A DNA stretch of 64,000 nucleotides from Kitasatospora mediocidica KCTC 9733 (GCF_000744225.1 NZ_JQLN01000006.1:62001-126000); one strand, 5' to 3'; shown: positions 38,505 to 46,342, counted from the first letter of the stretch. The notes: generated by a model from the sequence alone, not told the origin. Translations and numbers: made by a program.

Positions 38505-40517
38505 TCACCTCCGGGCGAACGAGCGGACGAAGCCCGACGTCACCGAGCCGACGCCGGTCACGTCGTCGTAGCCGGGCGCGGTCTTCAGGGTGCCGTCCTG
38601 GTCGAGCAGGTCCAGGTAGCTGACGACGCCGTTCGGCGCGTACGGGTCGTACTGGTACTCGAAGACCGACGGGGCCCGGCCGGCCGCGGCCGGCACGATG
38701 TCGTGGATCGCCGGGGTGCCGGCGAGCGAGTACAGCAGCGGGTTGGCGAAGCCGACAGCGTGGCCCGAGGCCTGCGCGGCGTCCGCCTCCAGCCCGGCGA
38801 CCAGCGGCGCGGCGCCACTCGTGCCGGCCTCGGTGACCTCCTGGTACGGGCTGCCGGGGGTGGTGAAGCCGATCAGCCAGCCGCTGGCGCCGTCGCCGTC
38901 GGCGGCGACGTCCGGCACCTCGCGGTGGGCGGGAGCGGTGCCGTGGTCCGTCGCCAGCGCGGCGGGCACCGAGGCCTTCTGGTACCAGGGTTGGGCGAAG
39001 GAGGCGCTGCGGCCGCCCGTCGAGCCCTCCTGGAACTGGCCGGGCGGCGGGGTCAGGTAGCCGGTGCCCTGCGGGTTGAGCTGTGCCTGGTCGAAGCCCC
39101 AGCCCAGCTCGTCGGTGACGCTGCCGTCCTTACCGATCTCCAGCGTGGTGCCGCCGACGCCGGTCGCCCACGGGTCCGAGGCGGGAAAGAGCACGGAGGA
39201 CGGGTTGCCCTGCCAGACGCCGGACGAGCCGTCACCGGCGTCGCCGGAGTCGAAGTTGAAGCCGATTCCCTCCAGGGCGCCCTGCTGGAACATCAGCTCC
39301 CAGGCGGCGGCCGTGGCCGGGGTGGTCATCGACTCCAGGGTGCTGAACGAGTCGGTCGAGACGTCCGCGAGGTGCTGGTCGACGATCCGGGTCTCGGCAT
39401 CCAGGAAGTTCAGGCTGCCGCCGCCGTAGCCGCCGCGCTGGTCGCAGTCGGCGGCGACGTAGACCACCTTCGCGTCCGGCGCGGTGAGGTGGATGGACTC
39501 GACGTCCAGCGGCTCCTCCGGGAGGTCGGGGGAGCCGTCACCCCCGCAGGTGTCCGCGAAGGTCGCGCTGCGGTTCTCGCTGTACTGGCCCGGGGTGAAG
39601 CCCGGTACGCCGTGGGCGGCGAAGAAGTGGTCGGCGTCGGCTTCCATGGTCGGCAGCGCGCCGTCCAGGACGACGGCGACCGTGCGGCCCTTGCCGGTGT
39701 AGGGGCTGTTCGTCACGCCGTAGGCGTCGCGCATCTGCTGCGGGGTGTAGCCGCAGACCTGGTCGATGGCGGAGGCGACGCCGTTGACGGGCGGGATCGC
39801 CGAGCTGTTCTGGCCCCACCACTGCGAGCACGGCTGCGCGGCGGGGTCGGTCTTGGCCGCCGCGGCCTTGCCGGCCGTGGCTGTCGTTCTGGCCTTCGGT
39901 GCCGGCATTGCCGCGCCCGGCTGGACGTCCAGCCCGATCACGGTGGCGATGTCGTGGCCGAACGCGGCCGGTACCGAGATGGCACTCACCGGAGCGACGC
40001 CGGGCGAGGACGCCCCGGCCGACCACTGGAAGCTGTGCAGCGAGGTCGAGAAGGCCTGCTGCACCTCGGCCACGGTGGCGGTGACGCTCAGGTAGTGGGC
40101 GTCGATGCCGGTGACGGTCATCCCGAACCCGGTCAGCCAGCCGCTCACCTTGGCGGTCTGCGCCGCGGTGGTGCCGTAGCGCTGGGTGAACTGGGCAGGC
40201 GTCAGGTAGTGGGCATAGCCCGGGCCGGCCGGGTTGGACACGTTCTTCGCGGCGGTGAGCATGCCGACCGGGTTGTTCCCTGCCAGGTACACCCGCAGCG
40301 ACAGGCTCCGGCTGCCCGGCGCCGTCCCGACGTCCTTGGCCGCGTGCTGCCCCGAGGTCCAGCCGGGGACGGCGGACGGCAGAGTGGTGCGGCTCGCGGT
40401 CGCCGCGCCTGCGGCCGGTGCCACGGCTCCGGCCACGACGAGCGCGGCGGAGGCCAGGGCGGCTGTCAGCGCGCCGGCTCGCCGGGCGCCTGGGAGGGAG
40501 GGGTGCTGCTGGGGCAA
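38505..40517 (-). CDS. Secreted S53-family serine-carboxyl protease (sedolisin/kumamolisin type)
   Basis: The product of about 670 residues has a signal peptide (GALTAALASAALVVAGAVAP) and a pro-kumamolisin activation domain (about 40-200: SLRVYLAGNNPVGMLTAAKN, YAHYLTPAQF). The catalytic domain follows. The S53 triad appears intact: Glu/Asp in PEEPLDVESIHL, oxyanion Asp in NFDSGDAGD and Ser in EAGTSGAAPLVAGL. The calcium-site ending DDVTGVGSV is present. Such proteases work in acid and self-activate by removing the pro-domain. The TTG at 40517 is chosen (GGAG 9 nt upstream, signal peptide right behind); an ATG at 40667 would put 50 odd residues before the signal. Confidence 0.85.
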   Translation of the reverse strand: MPQQHPSLPGARRAGALTAALASAALVVAGAVAPAAGAATASRTTLPSAVPGWTSGQHAAKDVGTAPGSRSLSLRVYLAGNNPVGMLTAAKNVSNPAGPGYAHYLTPAQFTQRYGTTAAQTAKVSGWLTGFGMTVTGIDAHYLSVTATVAEVQQAFSTSLHSFQWSAGASSPGVAPVSAISVPAAFGHDIATVIGLDVQPGAAMPAPKARTTATAGKAAAAKTDPAAQPCSQWWGQNSSAIPPVNGVASAIDQVCGYTPQQMRDAYGVTNSPYTGKGRTVAVVLDGALPTMEADADHFFAAHGVPGFTPGQYSENRSATFADTCGGDGSPDLPEEPLDVESIHLTAPDAKVVYVAADCDQRGGYGGGSLNFLDAETRIVDQHLADVSTDSFSTLESMTTPATAAAWELMFQQGALEGIGFNFDSGDAGDGSSGVWQGNPSSVLFPASDPWATGVGGTTLEIGKDGSVTDELGWGFDQAQLNPQGTGYLTPPPGQFQEGSTGGRSASFAQPWYQKASVPAALATDHGTAPAHREVPDVAADGDGASGWLIGFTTPGSPYQEVTEAGTSGAAPLVAGLEADAAQASGHAVGFANPLLYSLAGTPAIHDIVPAAAGRAPSVFEYQYDPYAPNGVVSYLDLLDQDGTLKTAPGYDDVTGVGSVTSGFVRSFARR

Positions 40518-40744
40518 GGTGTCACACTCCGTCAGTGGGCAGCGGCCCGCGCACGGTGCCGCGGACCGGCGGTCCCGCGGCGCCGGCGCAGCCGACAGGG
40601 CGCGGCTGCGTCGGCGCCGCGGCCGCTCAGGCCTTAGGGACGTACCGGCCCACCGTTTCGGTCGCACCGGACCGCGGAGTTTCTCGAGCGGGTTCGCCGG
40701 CGGGAGGCCGGTGTGCCCTCTCGGGCAGTGCGCACCAGGGCTGG

Positions 40745-40774
40745 TTGACAGCGCGTCAGGCGGTCGGTCACTGT
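40745..40774 (+). promoter_or_regulatory. Orphan promoter-like sequence
   Basis: TTGACA (40745-40750), 18-nt spacer, CACTGT (40769-40774). The predicted start (about 40781) is the first base of a hairpin and no plus-strand gene follows before 41721, so an antisense or small RNA is the only obvious product. Confidence 0.3.
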
Positions 40775-40780
40775 GGTGAT

Positions 40781-40820
40781 GGCTGAGGTGAACGGAGCGG
40801 GGAACTCCTTCATCTCAGCC
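40781..40820. terminator. Hairpin downstream of the acyltransferase gene
   Basis: GGCTGAGGTGAA-C-GGAG pairs with CTCC-TTCATCTCAGCC, a 16-bp stem with one bulge and one G-T pair. It lies 36 nt after the acyltransferase stop on the reverse strand. The plus-strand promoter-like pair would start transcription at its first base. Confidence 0.5.
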
Positions 40821-40855
40821 ACTCCGCGTTCCGGCGGCGGTGCGCGGGCCGCTCG

Positions 40856-41518
40856 TCAGCGCCCGGCGCCGGTCCGCTCGCCGAGGCGTTGGACGGCGAC
40901 CTCCCAGGCGGCACTGACCGCCTGGTGGGCCTGCGCGGTCGCCGCCGCCGCCTCGCCGGTCGGCCGGACCGGCGCGCCGACGTGCACGTGGAACCCGGGT
41001 CGGCGCAGCGGCGCGGTGAGGAACCCCGCGAGCTGCTTGCTCGCGCTGCCCGAGCTCAGCCGGCGCGCACCGGCCTGGCCCAGCGGTACCACGGGGGCGC
41101 CGGTCTCCCGGGCGAGACGGGAGACGCCGCTGCGGAACGCGCCGGGGGCGGTCTCCCCCGAGTCCCGGCGGCGGGGGAGTCCGCCCTCCCCGTAGATCAG
41201 GACGAGGCGTCCGGCGGCGAGTGCGGCGGCGGCGCTGTCCAGCGCGGCGGCCGCCCGCGCGGTGCCGCGGTGCACGGCTATGTGCCCCTCGCGCTCCAGC
41301 GCGCGACCGAGGACGGGGACCCGCCAGAGCCCGGCGGTGGCCATGATGACCGGCTGCACGCCGAGCCGGTGCAGGGCCGCCACGACGATCGCCGGGTCGA
41401 GGAGCGAGGTGTGGTTGGCGGCGATGATGCTGCCGGGCGCCAGCTCGGCGTCCGGGTCGGTGCTGATCGTCAGGCCGCCGAGGGCGGGCACGAGCGTGGT
41501 GGCGATCCTGCTGATCAT
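40856..41518 (-). CDS. Lysophospholipid (1-acylglycerol-3-phosphate) acyltransferase family protein
   Basis: A 220-residue PlsC-type acyltransferase. The catalytic HX4D block is NHTSLLDP (near residue 36). The phosphate-binding segment is YGEGGLPRRRDSGETAPGAFRSGVSRLA, and VVPLGQAGARRL is the later conserved strand. It probably acylates a lysophospholipid or a related acceptor at the membrane. The ATG at 41518 follows AAGG. It is divergent from the signal peptidase gene, with a perfect 16-bp palindrome between them. Confidence 0.85.
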   Translation of the reverse strand: MISRIATTLVPALGGLTISTDPDAELAPGSIIAANHTSLLDPAIVVAALHRLGVQPVIMATAGLWRVPVLGRALEREGHIAVHRGTARAAAALDSAAAALAAGRLVLIYGEGGLPRRRDSGETAPGAFRSGVSRLARETGAPVVPLGQAGARRLSSGSASKQLAGFLTAPLRRPGFHVHVGAPVRPTGEAAAATAQAHQAVSAAWEVAVQRLGERTGAGR

Positions 41519-41614
41519 CTGGTCTACCTTGTTCCTTCGAGCGGGCTGCCGTGCCGGGCTGTGGTCTCGGTCCGAGGCGCGGTCATATCCTCGTGCCGCC
41601 GACCGACGGGCGAC

Positions 41615-41630
41615 TGAGTACAGGTACTCA
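41615..41630. promoter_or_regulatory. Perfect 7-bp inverted repeat, candidate operator
   Basis: TGAGTAC-AG-GTACTCA lies in the divergent region between the acyltransferase and signal peptidase genes. Its symmetric arms suit a TetR- or GntR-type dimer. No such regulator is encoded next to it. Confidence 0.5.
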
Positions 41631-41720
41631 AAGACTGACGGGATGTAGTCTCCGCACGCTGGGGAACTCCCGTTCGTTGGGGGTGGTGGTTCGGTCGGTG
41701 TGGTGGAGAGGGAGATCGCG

Positions 41721-42641
41721 ATGGACAGCCCGGCAGAGGGTGCGGCACGGGAGCGGACGGGGTCCGAGGGGCAGCCGCTGGTCGACGGGCTGACCGGCCC
41801 CGGCCATCCGGTGACCGAGCCGGTGACCGAGCCAGTGGCGGAGCCGGTGGCCGAGCCCCGGCCGCGCCGCCCGCTCTGGAAGGAGATCCCGGTCCTGGTC
41901 GTGATCGCGCTGGTGCTGGCGCTGCTGATCAAGACCTTCCTCGTGCAGGCGTTCTCCATCCCCTCGGACTCCATGCAGAACACGCTGCAGCAGGGGGACC
42001 GGGTGCTGGTCGACAAGCTGACGCCCTGGTTCGGCAGCACGCCCGAGCGCGGTGAGGTGGTGGTCTTCCACGACCCGGGCGGCTGGCTGACCGCGGCGGA
42101 CACCCCGCCGACGACCAGCAATCCCGTGCTGCGCGATCTGCAGTCGGCCCTGAGCACGATCGGGCTGATGCCGTCCGCCAGCGAGAAGGACCTGATCAAG
42201 CGGGTCATCGCGGTGGGCGGCGACACCGTGCAGTGCGACGCCGGCGCGCCGGTCAAGGTCAACGGCGTCGCGCTGAACGAGCCGTACCTCTACCCCGGCG
42301 CGACCCCCTGTGACGACGACTCGGTCGGCACGGTGACGGTGCCCAAGGGCAAGCTCTGGGTGATGGGCGACCACCGCAACGACTCCTGGGACTCCCGCCA
42401 CCAGCGGCTCCAGGGCAACGGCGGCGGCTTCGTGCCGGTGAGCGACGTGGTCGGCCGGGCGTTCGTGGTGGCCTGGCCGTTGGACCGCTGGTCGGTGCTG
42501 TCGGTGCCGTCGACGTTCGGTCAGAAGGGGCTCTCCGCGGGGGCGGCGCTCTCCGCCGCCCCGAGCGCGCTGGGCGCGCTGGCCGGAGCCGTCCCGCTGA
42601 CCCTGTGGAACCGGCGCCGCCGCCGGGACGGGCAGGTCTGA
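41721..42641 (+). CDS. Signal peptidase I (S26 family)
   Basis: The 306-residue membrane protease removes signal peptides from exported proteins. An N-terminal tail with (VTEP)2(VAEP)2-type repeats precedes one transmembrane helix (IPVLVVIALVLALLIKTFLV). The catalytic Ser is in FSIPSDSM and the catalytic Lys in KDLIKRVIAVGGD; box E follows as GDHRNDSWDSR. A second hydrophobic stretch near the C-terminus (AALSAAPSALGALAGAVPL) may be another membrane anchor, as in Streptomyces Sip proteins. ATG 41721 follows GAGGGAG. Streptomycetes carry several lepB/sip genes, and this one is not in the usual four-gene cluster. Confidence 0.9.
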   Translation: MDSPAEGAARERTGSEGQPLVDGLTGPGHPVTEPVTEPVAEPVAEPRPRRPLWKEIPVLVVIALVLALLIKTFLVQAFSIPSDSMQNTLQQGDRVLVDKLTPWFGSTPERGEVVVFHDPGGWLTAADTPPTTSNPVLRDLQSALSTIGLMPSASEKDLIKRVIAVGGDTVQCDAGAPVKVNGVALNEPYLYPGATPCDDDSVGTVTVPKGKLWVMGDHRNDSWDSRHQRLQGNGGGFVPVSDVVGRAFVVAWPLDRWSVLSVPSTFGQKGLSAGAALSAAPSALGALAGAVPLTLWNRRRRRDGQV

Positions 42642-42657
42642 CGCCTTCCTGACGGCC

Positions 42658-42699
42658 CCTGACGGCCCGGTCCGCGCTCGGTCGCGCCGGGCCGTCAGG
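42658..42699. terminator. Bidirectional hairpin terminator
   Basis: Perfect 13-bp stem (42658-42670 with 42687-42699). It follows the signal peptidase gene and its right arm overlaps the last codons of the convergent MarR gene. A 10-bp tandem repeat (CCTGACGGCC, 42648-42667) feeds the left arm. Confidence 0.75.
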
Positions 42700-43147
42700 C
42701 TTGCCGCTCCTGCGGCCCGACGACCAGTTCGAGCAGCCGGCACAGCGCCTCGCGCTGTTCGGTCCCCAGCGCCCCCAGGGGGTCGCCGGCGAACGGCATC
42801 GCCGCGCGCAGCTCGGCGATCGCCGTCCGTCCGCGATCGGTGGCCGCGACCAGCTTGACCCGGCGGTCGCCCGGAGCCGCCCGCCGTTCGACCAGGCCGC
42901 GCTCCTCCAGCCGGTCGACCACCGCGGTGATGTTGGAGGGCTCGGCGTGCAGCTTGTCCGCCACCGCCCGCATCGGCACCGGATCCATGGTCGCGAGCAG
43001 GGCCTTGGCCTGGAGCGGGGTCAGGTCCTGCGCGGCGGCCGCGGCCTCCGCCTCCCCGGCGTAACGCCGGTTGATCGCGACGAAGAGCCCGATCGCGCGG
43101 GCCGAGAGCTCGTCGGGGGGAGTGGACATGTCTGAGGGGGAGGACAT
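42695..43147 (-). CDS. MarR-family transcriptional regulator
   Basis: The 150-residue winged-helix protein shows LTPLQAKALLATMDPVPMRAVADKL, recognition helix EPSNITAVVDRLEERGLV and wing RRAAPGDRRVKLVAATDRG. It is divergent from an SDR gene 118 bp away, and the space between them holds nested inverted repeats, so it probably represses the SDR and itself. The ATG at 43147 sits 6 nt after a TAGAGT -10 box (leaderless); an in-frame ATG lies at 43129. Confidence 0.88.
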   Translation of the reverse strand: MSSPSDMSTPPDELSARAIGLFVAINRRYAGEAEAAAAAQDLTPLQAKALLATMDPVPMRAVADKLHAEPSNITAVVDRLEERGLVERRAAPGDRRVKLVAATDRGRTAIAELRAAMPFAGDPLGALGTEQREALCRLLELVVGPQERQA

Positions 43148-43153
43148 GGGGAC

Positions 43154-43243
43154 ACTCTAGCGAGGTGCTTGACATTGGCAAACATTCCAGCCCATAGTTG
43201 TCGAGCCAGGTACTTATCGTTCATAACTACCGGGCTCGACAAC
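43154..43243. promoter_or_regulatory. Divergent promoters with nested inverted repeats (MarR/SDR)
   Basis: Reverse strand: -10 TAGAGT (43154-43159), 6 nt before the MarR ATG. Forward strand: TTGACA (43169-43174), 18-nt spacer, CATAGT (43193-43198) for the SDR gene. Just downstream GTTGTCGAGCC (43197-43207) and GGCTCGACAAC (43233-43243) form a perfect 11-bp inverted repeat. It encloses a weaker TACTTAT/ATAACTA-type repeat (43211-43229), a likely MarR-binding block over the SDR start site. Confidence 0.65.
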
Positions 43244-43265
43244 CATCTCTTCGAAAGGCCTCGCC

Positions 43266-44105
43266 ATGTCCGCCAAGGTCGTCCTGATCACCGGTACGTC
43301 GTCCGGCATCGGCCTCGCCGCCGCCGTGGCCGCGGCCCGCGCCGGCTTCACCACCGTCGCGACCCTCCGCGACCCGCGGCGCGCCGACGCGCTGCGCAAG
43401 GCGGCCGAGCAGGCCGGCGTGGAGCTCGATATCCGCCCGCTGGACGTCACCGACGCCGCTTCGGTCGCCGCCTGCGTCGCCGGGGTCGTCGCCGACCACG
43501 GCCGGCTGGACGCCGTGGTCAACAACGCCGGCGCCGGTCACCTCGGCACGCTGGAGAACGAGAGCGTGGACGACGTCCGCCAGGTCATGGAGGTCAACTT
43601 CTTCGGCGTCGTCCAGGTCGCCAAGGCCGCGCTGCCGCACCTGCGGGCCGTCGGCGGGCGGTTGGTGACGGTCACCAGCGTCGGCGGGGTGGTCGGGCAG
43701 CCGTTCAACGAGGCCTACTGCGCGGCCAAGTTCGCCGTCGAGGGCTACCTGGAGAGCCTGGCGCCGGTGGCGGCGTCGGTCGGTGTGACCGTGAGCGTGG
43801 TGGAGCCGGGCGCGGTGGCCAGCGAGTTCGTCGCCAACGTCGGTGTGGACCTGGCGCAGGCGGTCGCCGGCGCCGGAGCGTACGCGCCGGCGCTGAGCGC
43901 CTACCTCGCGCGGACCCAGGCGCAGTTCGCCTCCGCGGCGCAGACACCCGCCGAGGCCGCCGCGACCATCGTCGAGGCCCTGACCGCCGAACGCCCCGCC
44001 TTCCGGCTGCAGACCTCGCAGGCCGCCCGCGGCTTCGTCGGCGTCAAGCTGGCCGACCTGGACGGCGCCGCCATCCAGGCCCTCACCAGCGCCTGGATCG
44101 CCTGA
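43266..44105 (+). CDS. Short-chain dehydrogenase/reductase (SDR)
   Basis: A 279-residue classical-type SDR. It has the TGxxxGIG cofactor motif (GTSSGIG), VVNNAGAG, the catalytic Ser in TVTSVGG, and YCAAK as the Tyr/Lys pair. After the first strand the loop (TLRDPRRADAL) carries Arg residues, hinting at NADP(H). The ~40-residue C-terminal extension is like that of ketoreductases of unknown substrate. GAAAGG precedes the ATG. It is probably controlled by the divergent MarR. Confidence 0.88.
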   Translation: MSAKVVLITGTSSGIGLAAAVAAARAGFTTVATLRDPRRADALRKAAEQAGVELDIRPLDVTDAASVAACVAGVVADHGRLDAVVNNAGAGHLGTLENESVDDVRQVMEVNFFGVVQVAKAALPHLRAVGGRLVTVTSVGGVVGQPFNEAYCAAKFAVEGYLESLAPVAASVGVTVSVVEPGAVASEFVANVGVDLAQAVAGAGAYAPALSAYLARTQAQFASAAQTPAEAAATIVEALTAERPAFRLQTSQAARGFVGVKLADLDGAAIQALTSAWIA

Positions 44106-44107
44106 GC

Positions 44108-44143
44108 GCCGGTGTCCGGTCGGAGGTAGGACCGGACACCGGC
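44108..44143. terminator. Bidirectional hairpin terminator
   Basis: Perfect 14-bp stem (44108-44121 with 44130-44143), 8-nt loop, between the convergent SDR and mycothiol-type isomerase-like genes. Confidence 0.8.
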
Positions 44144-44163
44144 TAGGAGTTCTGCGCTGCGGC

Positions 44164-44955
44164 TCAGAACTCCGAGTTGGCGAACCAGCGCGTCAGCAGC
44201 TCCTGGTCGCCCGAGCTCTGCAGCGAACCCGCGGTCCGCTCCAGGCGGCCGTAGGCGAGCAGCAGCAGCTCGGCGGCGGTGCCCTGGAGGGTGGCGTCGG
44301 CGGTGGCCACCGCCGACGGGTCCGCGACCAGGCCGAAGCCGTCGGCCCGCAGTCGCACCACCCAGTCGCCCGCGCCGTCGGTGCAGCGGAAGCGGATGGT
44401 CTCGTCCGCCCCGCGCAGGTTCGCCACCTTCGGTGCGAAGCGCTCCGCGAACGGCAGGTTGACCAGGAACTCGTCCAGGCCGTCGACCGCGAGCACGCGG
44501 TCGATCCCCGGGCGCATGCCCAGCGCGATCTCCGCGTCGGCGCGGTGCACCAGGGTCTCGAAGAGCATCCGGCGCACCCAGAACCGGGCGTGCTGGTCCA
44601 GGCCCCACGCCCACATCGGCGCTTCCAGGTCCGTGGCGGCGAAGGTCCGCGCGGCCTCCGCGGCGCTCTCGACCAGCCAGTCGGGGTAGCCGGCGTCGGT
44701 GGCCGGGAGCCGCAGCTCCACGTCGCGGCTGGTCGGCGGCGTCTGCACGCGCTGGCTCAGCAGGACGGAGAACCAGCGCTGCACGCTACCGGTGTGCCGG
44801 ACGAGGTCGGTGAGCGTCCAGCCGGGGCAGCCGGGGACCTGCGTGCCGAGGTCGGCGCCCTTCAGCAGGCCGGCGAACCGGTCGGCCTCCTCCGCGACGG
44901 CCTTGACGTGGTCGATGCGCTCGGCCGGGTGTGCTGCCTGCTGCGATGCGTTCAT
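44164..44955 (-). CDS. Maleylpyruvate isomerase/mycothiol-dependent (DinB-like) family protein
   Basis: The 263-residue protein has the N-terminal DinB-like four-helix fold of mycothiol-dependent maleylpyruvate isomerases: DHVKAVAEEADRFAGLL, VPGCPGWTLTDLVRHTGSVQRW and ARFWVRRMLFETLVHRADAE (metal His positions). A C-terminal SCP2-like part (DWVVRLRADGFGLVADP, ADATLQGTAAELLLLAYGR) follows. Members use mycothiol, the actinobacterial thiol, for isomerase or S-transferase reactions. The substrate is unknown. The ATG at 44955 follows GGAAGG at 11 nt. Confidence 0.8.
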   Translation of the reverse strand: MNASQQAAHPAERIDHVKAVAEEADRFAGLLKGADLGTQVPGCPGWTLTDLVRHTGSVQRWFSVLLSQRVQTPPTSRDVELRLPATDAGYPDWLVESAAEAARTFAATDLEAPMWAWGLDQHARFWVRRMLFETLVHRADAEIALGMRPGIDRVLAVDGLDEFLVNLPFAERFAPKVANLRGADETIRFRCTDGAGDWVVRLRADGFGLVADPSAVATADATLQGTAAELLLLAYGRLERTAGSLQSSGDQELLTRWFANSEF

Positions 44956-45163
44956 GGTGCGGCGTGCCTTCCTGAGGGTGCCGGCCGGGCCGCAGGTACC
45001 GGGCCAGGCCTCGCTGCGCAGCCTGCCACACCGTCGGAGGACGTCCGGCCAGGTGGGGCGGGGTTCACCGGGACGGGTGGTGGCCGGTCGGTCGCTGACC
45101 GGACGTCGGCCCGCCGCCGGAAATCGTTGGACAGCGCCCGGGAGCTCCAGGAGCATCCGGTCT

Positions 45164-45709
45164 GTGACTGAACCGATCGATCACCGAAACCCGTCGGCGG
45201 CCGGACCCAGGTCGGTACGCCTCGTCCAACTCCCGCCCGCCGCGATGACCGCGCTGCTGGACGGCGACCTCGCGAGCGCGAGCGCCAAGGCCGGCGTCGC
45301 GCTCACCGACTTCCTCGTCGCCGACGAGGCCCGCCGGCTCTGGCGCCTGCGGCTCGATCAGATAGCCGCCGACCCCGGCAGCGCGCGCTGGGTCGCCCGG
45401 GCGGCGGTGGCCGAGCCGGAGGGCGTGGTGGTCGGCTACGCCGGATTCCACGGACCGCCGGACGCCGCGGGCATGGTGGAGGTCGGCTACTCCGTCGCGC
45501 CCGACCGCCGCCGGCGGGGCTATGCCCGGGCGATCCTGGCCGAGTTGCTGCGCTGGGCGGGCGCCGAATCCGGGGTGCGGACCGTGCGGGCGTCGATCAG
45601 CCCCGACAACGTCGCGTCGCTGGCCACGATTTCGGGCTTCGGCTTCGTCGAGGCCGGAGAGCAGTGGGACGAGGAGGACGGCCGGGAACTCATCTTCGAG
45701 CGGCACTGA
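45164..45709 (+). CDS. GNAT-family N-acetyltransferase
   Basis: The 181-residue acetyltransferase has the GNAT core: VVVGYAGFHGPPDAAGMVEVGYSVAPDRRRRGYARAILAELL carries the acetyl-CoA loop (RRRRGYA), and the last part shows ASISPDNVASLATISGFGFVE. It resembles ribosomal-protein Ser/Ala acetyltransferase-like enzymes (RimJ/RimL type). GTG 45164 follows AGGAG at about 10 nt; the longer frame upstream is antisense to the neighbour and was rejected. Its stop codon lies within a triple 10-bp repeat. Confidence 0.82.
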   Translation: MTEPIDHRNPSAAGPRSVRLVQLPPAAMTALLDGDLASASAKAGVALTDFLVADEARRLWRLRLDQIAADPGSARWVARAAVAEPEGVVVGYAGFHGPPDAAGMVEVGYSVAPDRRRRGYARAILAELLRWAGAESGVRTVRASISPDNVASLATISGFGFVEAGEQWDEEDGRELIFERH

Positions 45710-45727
45710 GCGGCACTGAGCGGCACT
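45698..45727 (+). repeat. Triple 10-bp tandem repeat spanning a stop codon
   Basis: GAGCGGCACT is repeated three times (45698-45707, 45708-45717, 45718-45727); the acetyltransferase stop is at 45707-45709. Confidence 0.95.
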
Positions 45728-45747
45728 CGGCGACTGGGAGTGGGACG

Positions 45748-45776
45748 TTGACGGACCCTCCCACCGGGCTGACGAT
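45748..45776 (+). promoter_or_regulatory. Promoter upstream of the M-box
   Basis: TTGACG (45748-45753), 17-nt spacer, GACGAT (45771-45776) predict a start near 45783, about 75 nt before the riboswitch. A closer alternative is TAAGCT at 45831-45836. Confidence 0.45.
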
Positions 45777-45857
45777 GCGTCACCAGGTCAAGGTTCTGTA
45801 AATATGGCAACCGTCTCTCCATGCAGGGTCTAAGCTTGTCGAGGTTTAGAAAGGCAC

Positions 45858-46028
45858 CTCGTTCGGTGAGGCGTCTTCACGGACACAGGCCACTGATCCC
45901 ACCCGTCGAGAGACGCTCCGGATCAGGACAGATCTTCCCGACCTAAGGGTTGATCCCAAGTGGCTTCCCGATCGGCCGCACTGGCGCGGCAGCGGGATCA
46001 CGCCGTGGAGTGCCAAAGCTCTGACGAG
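45858..46028 (+). promoter_or_regulatory. M-box (ykoK-type) magnesium riboswitch
   Basis: The RNA shows the M-box consensus in order: CTCGTTCGGTGAGGCGTC, CACGGACACAGGCCACTG, the CCGTCGAGAGACGC arm, CCGACCTAAGGGTTGATCC, AAGTGGCTTCCCG, and the closing GTGCCAAAGCTCTGACGAG. CTCGTT (45858-45863) pairs with GACGAG (46023-46028), with one G-U, to close P1. In the known class, Mg2+ binding compacts the RNA and shuts off Mg2+ transporter genes. Here it precedes an Nramp-family gene, which fits. Recognised by consensus, not by covariance search. Confidence 0.92.
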
Positions 46029-46117
46029 TTGGGGTGAACCGGCCACGGGCCGGTCCGCTCCTTGCCGTGTCGATTCGGCGCACAACTGTGCGCCCCGACC
46101 GGAAGGAGGCGAGAGAC

Positions 46118-46195
46118 ATGGATGCGAGTTGCAGTAGTCCGGGCCACAAACGGCCCCCCACCCGCCTGTCCTCGTTTTCTTTTGGCGCGCGGTAA
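46118..46195 (+). CDS. Small upstream ORF between M-box and transporter (25 aa)
   Basis: GGAAGGAGG stands 9 nt before an ATG that opens a 25-codon frame, MDASCSSPGHKRPPTRLSSF then SFGAR, ending in TAA. The ribosome-binding site is among the best in the window, so translation is likely. The peptide is basic, holds a Pro-Pro pair and ends over a T-rich stretch (GTTTTCTTTT) just after a GGGCC-N6-GGCCC stem. Proline-coding leader ORFs act with riboswitches in enterobacterial mgtA, so a second control step here is conceivable. No homologue is known to me. Confidence 0.55.
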   Translation: MDASCSSPGHKRPPTRLSSFSFGAR

Positions 46196-46342
46196 CCACC
46201 CTTCCTGCTCAAGCTTCTGACGCATTGTCAGCACCACTCGGCCGATGACGGCCGCCGTGGCGCTGGCGACTGCGCGCTCGCAGGCCGGACGGCTGACGCG
46301 CGTCCCCGACCGTCCCCGAACCGGGGCGCAGGGAGGCACACC

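Larger units (their letters stand above)
40518..40855. other. Intergenic region with hairpin and plus-strand promoter-like sequence
   Basis: About 340 bp between the protease start and the acyltransferase stop. It contains a plus-strand TTGACA-18-CACTGT promoter-like pair and a strong hairpin at 40781-40820. No convincing gene: the 62-residue reverse ORF here has poor codons and no ribosome-binding site. Confidence 0.5.
45710..46342 (+). other. Long leader region of the Nramp-family transporter
   Basis: About 630 bp with no full-size gene. It holds a promoter, the M-box riboswitch (45858-46028), a GC hairpin area, a 25-codon ORF with its own strong ribosome-binding site (46118-46195) and about 150 nt before the transporter start. 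The reverse ORF here is a mirror of the riboswitch and was rejected. Confidence 0.75.

Noticed and set aside
40634..40822. A 62-codon reverse ORF between the protease and acyltransferase genes
   Set aside because: No ribosome-binding site, poor codon usage, and it overlaps a terminator-like hairpin.
45846..46199. A 117-codon reverse ORF over the M-box region
   Set aside because: It is the complement of the conserved M-box RNA; the plus strand explains the sequence.
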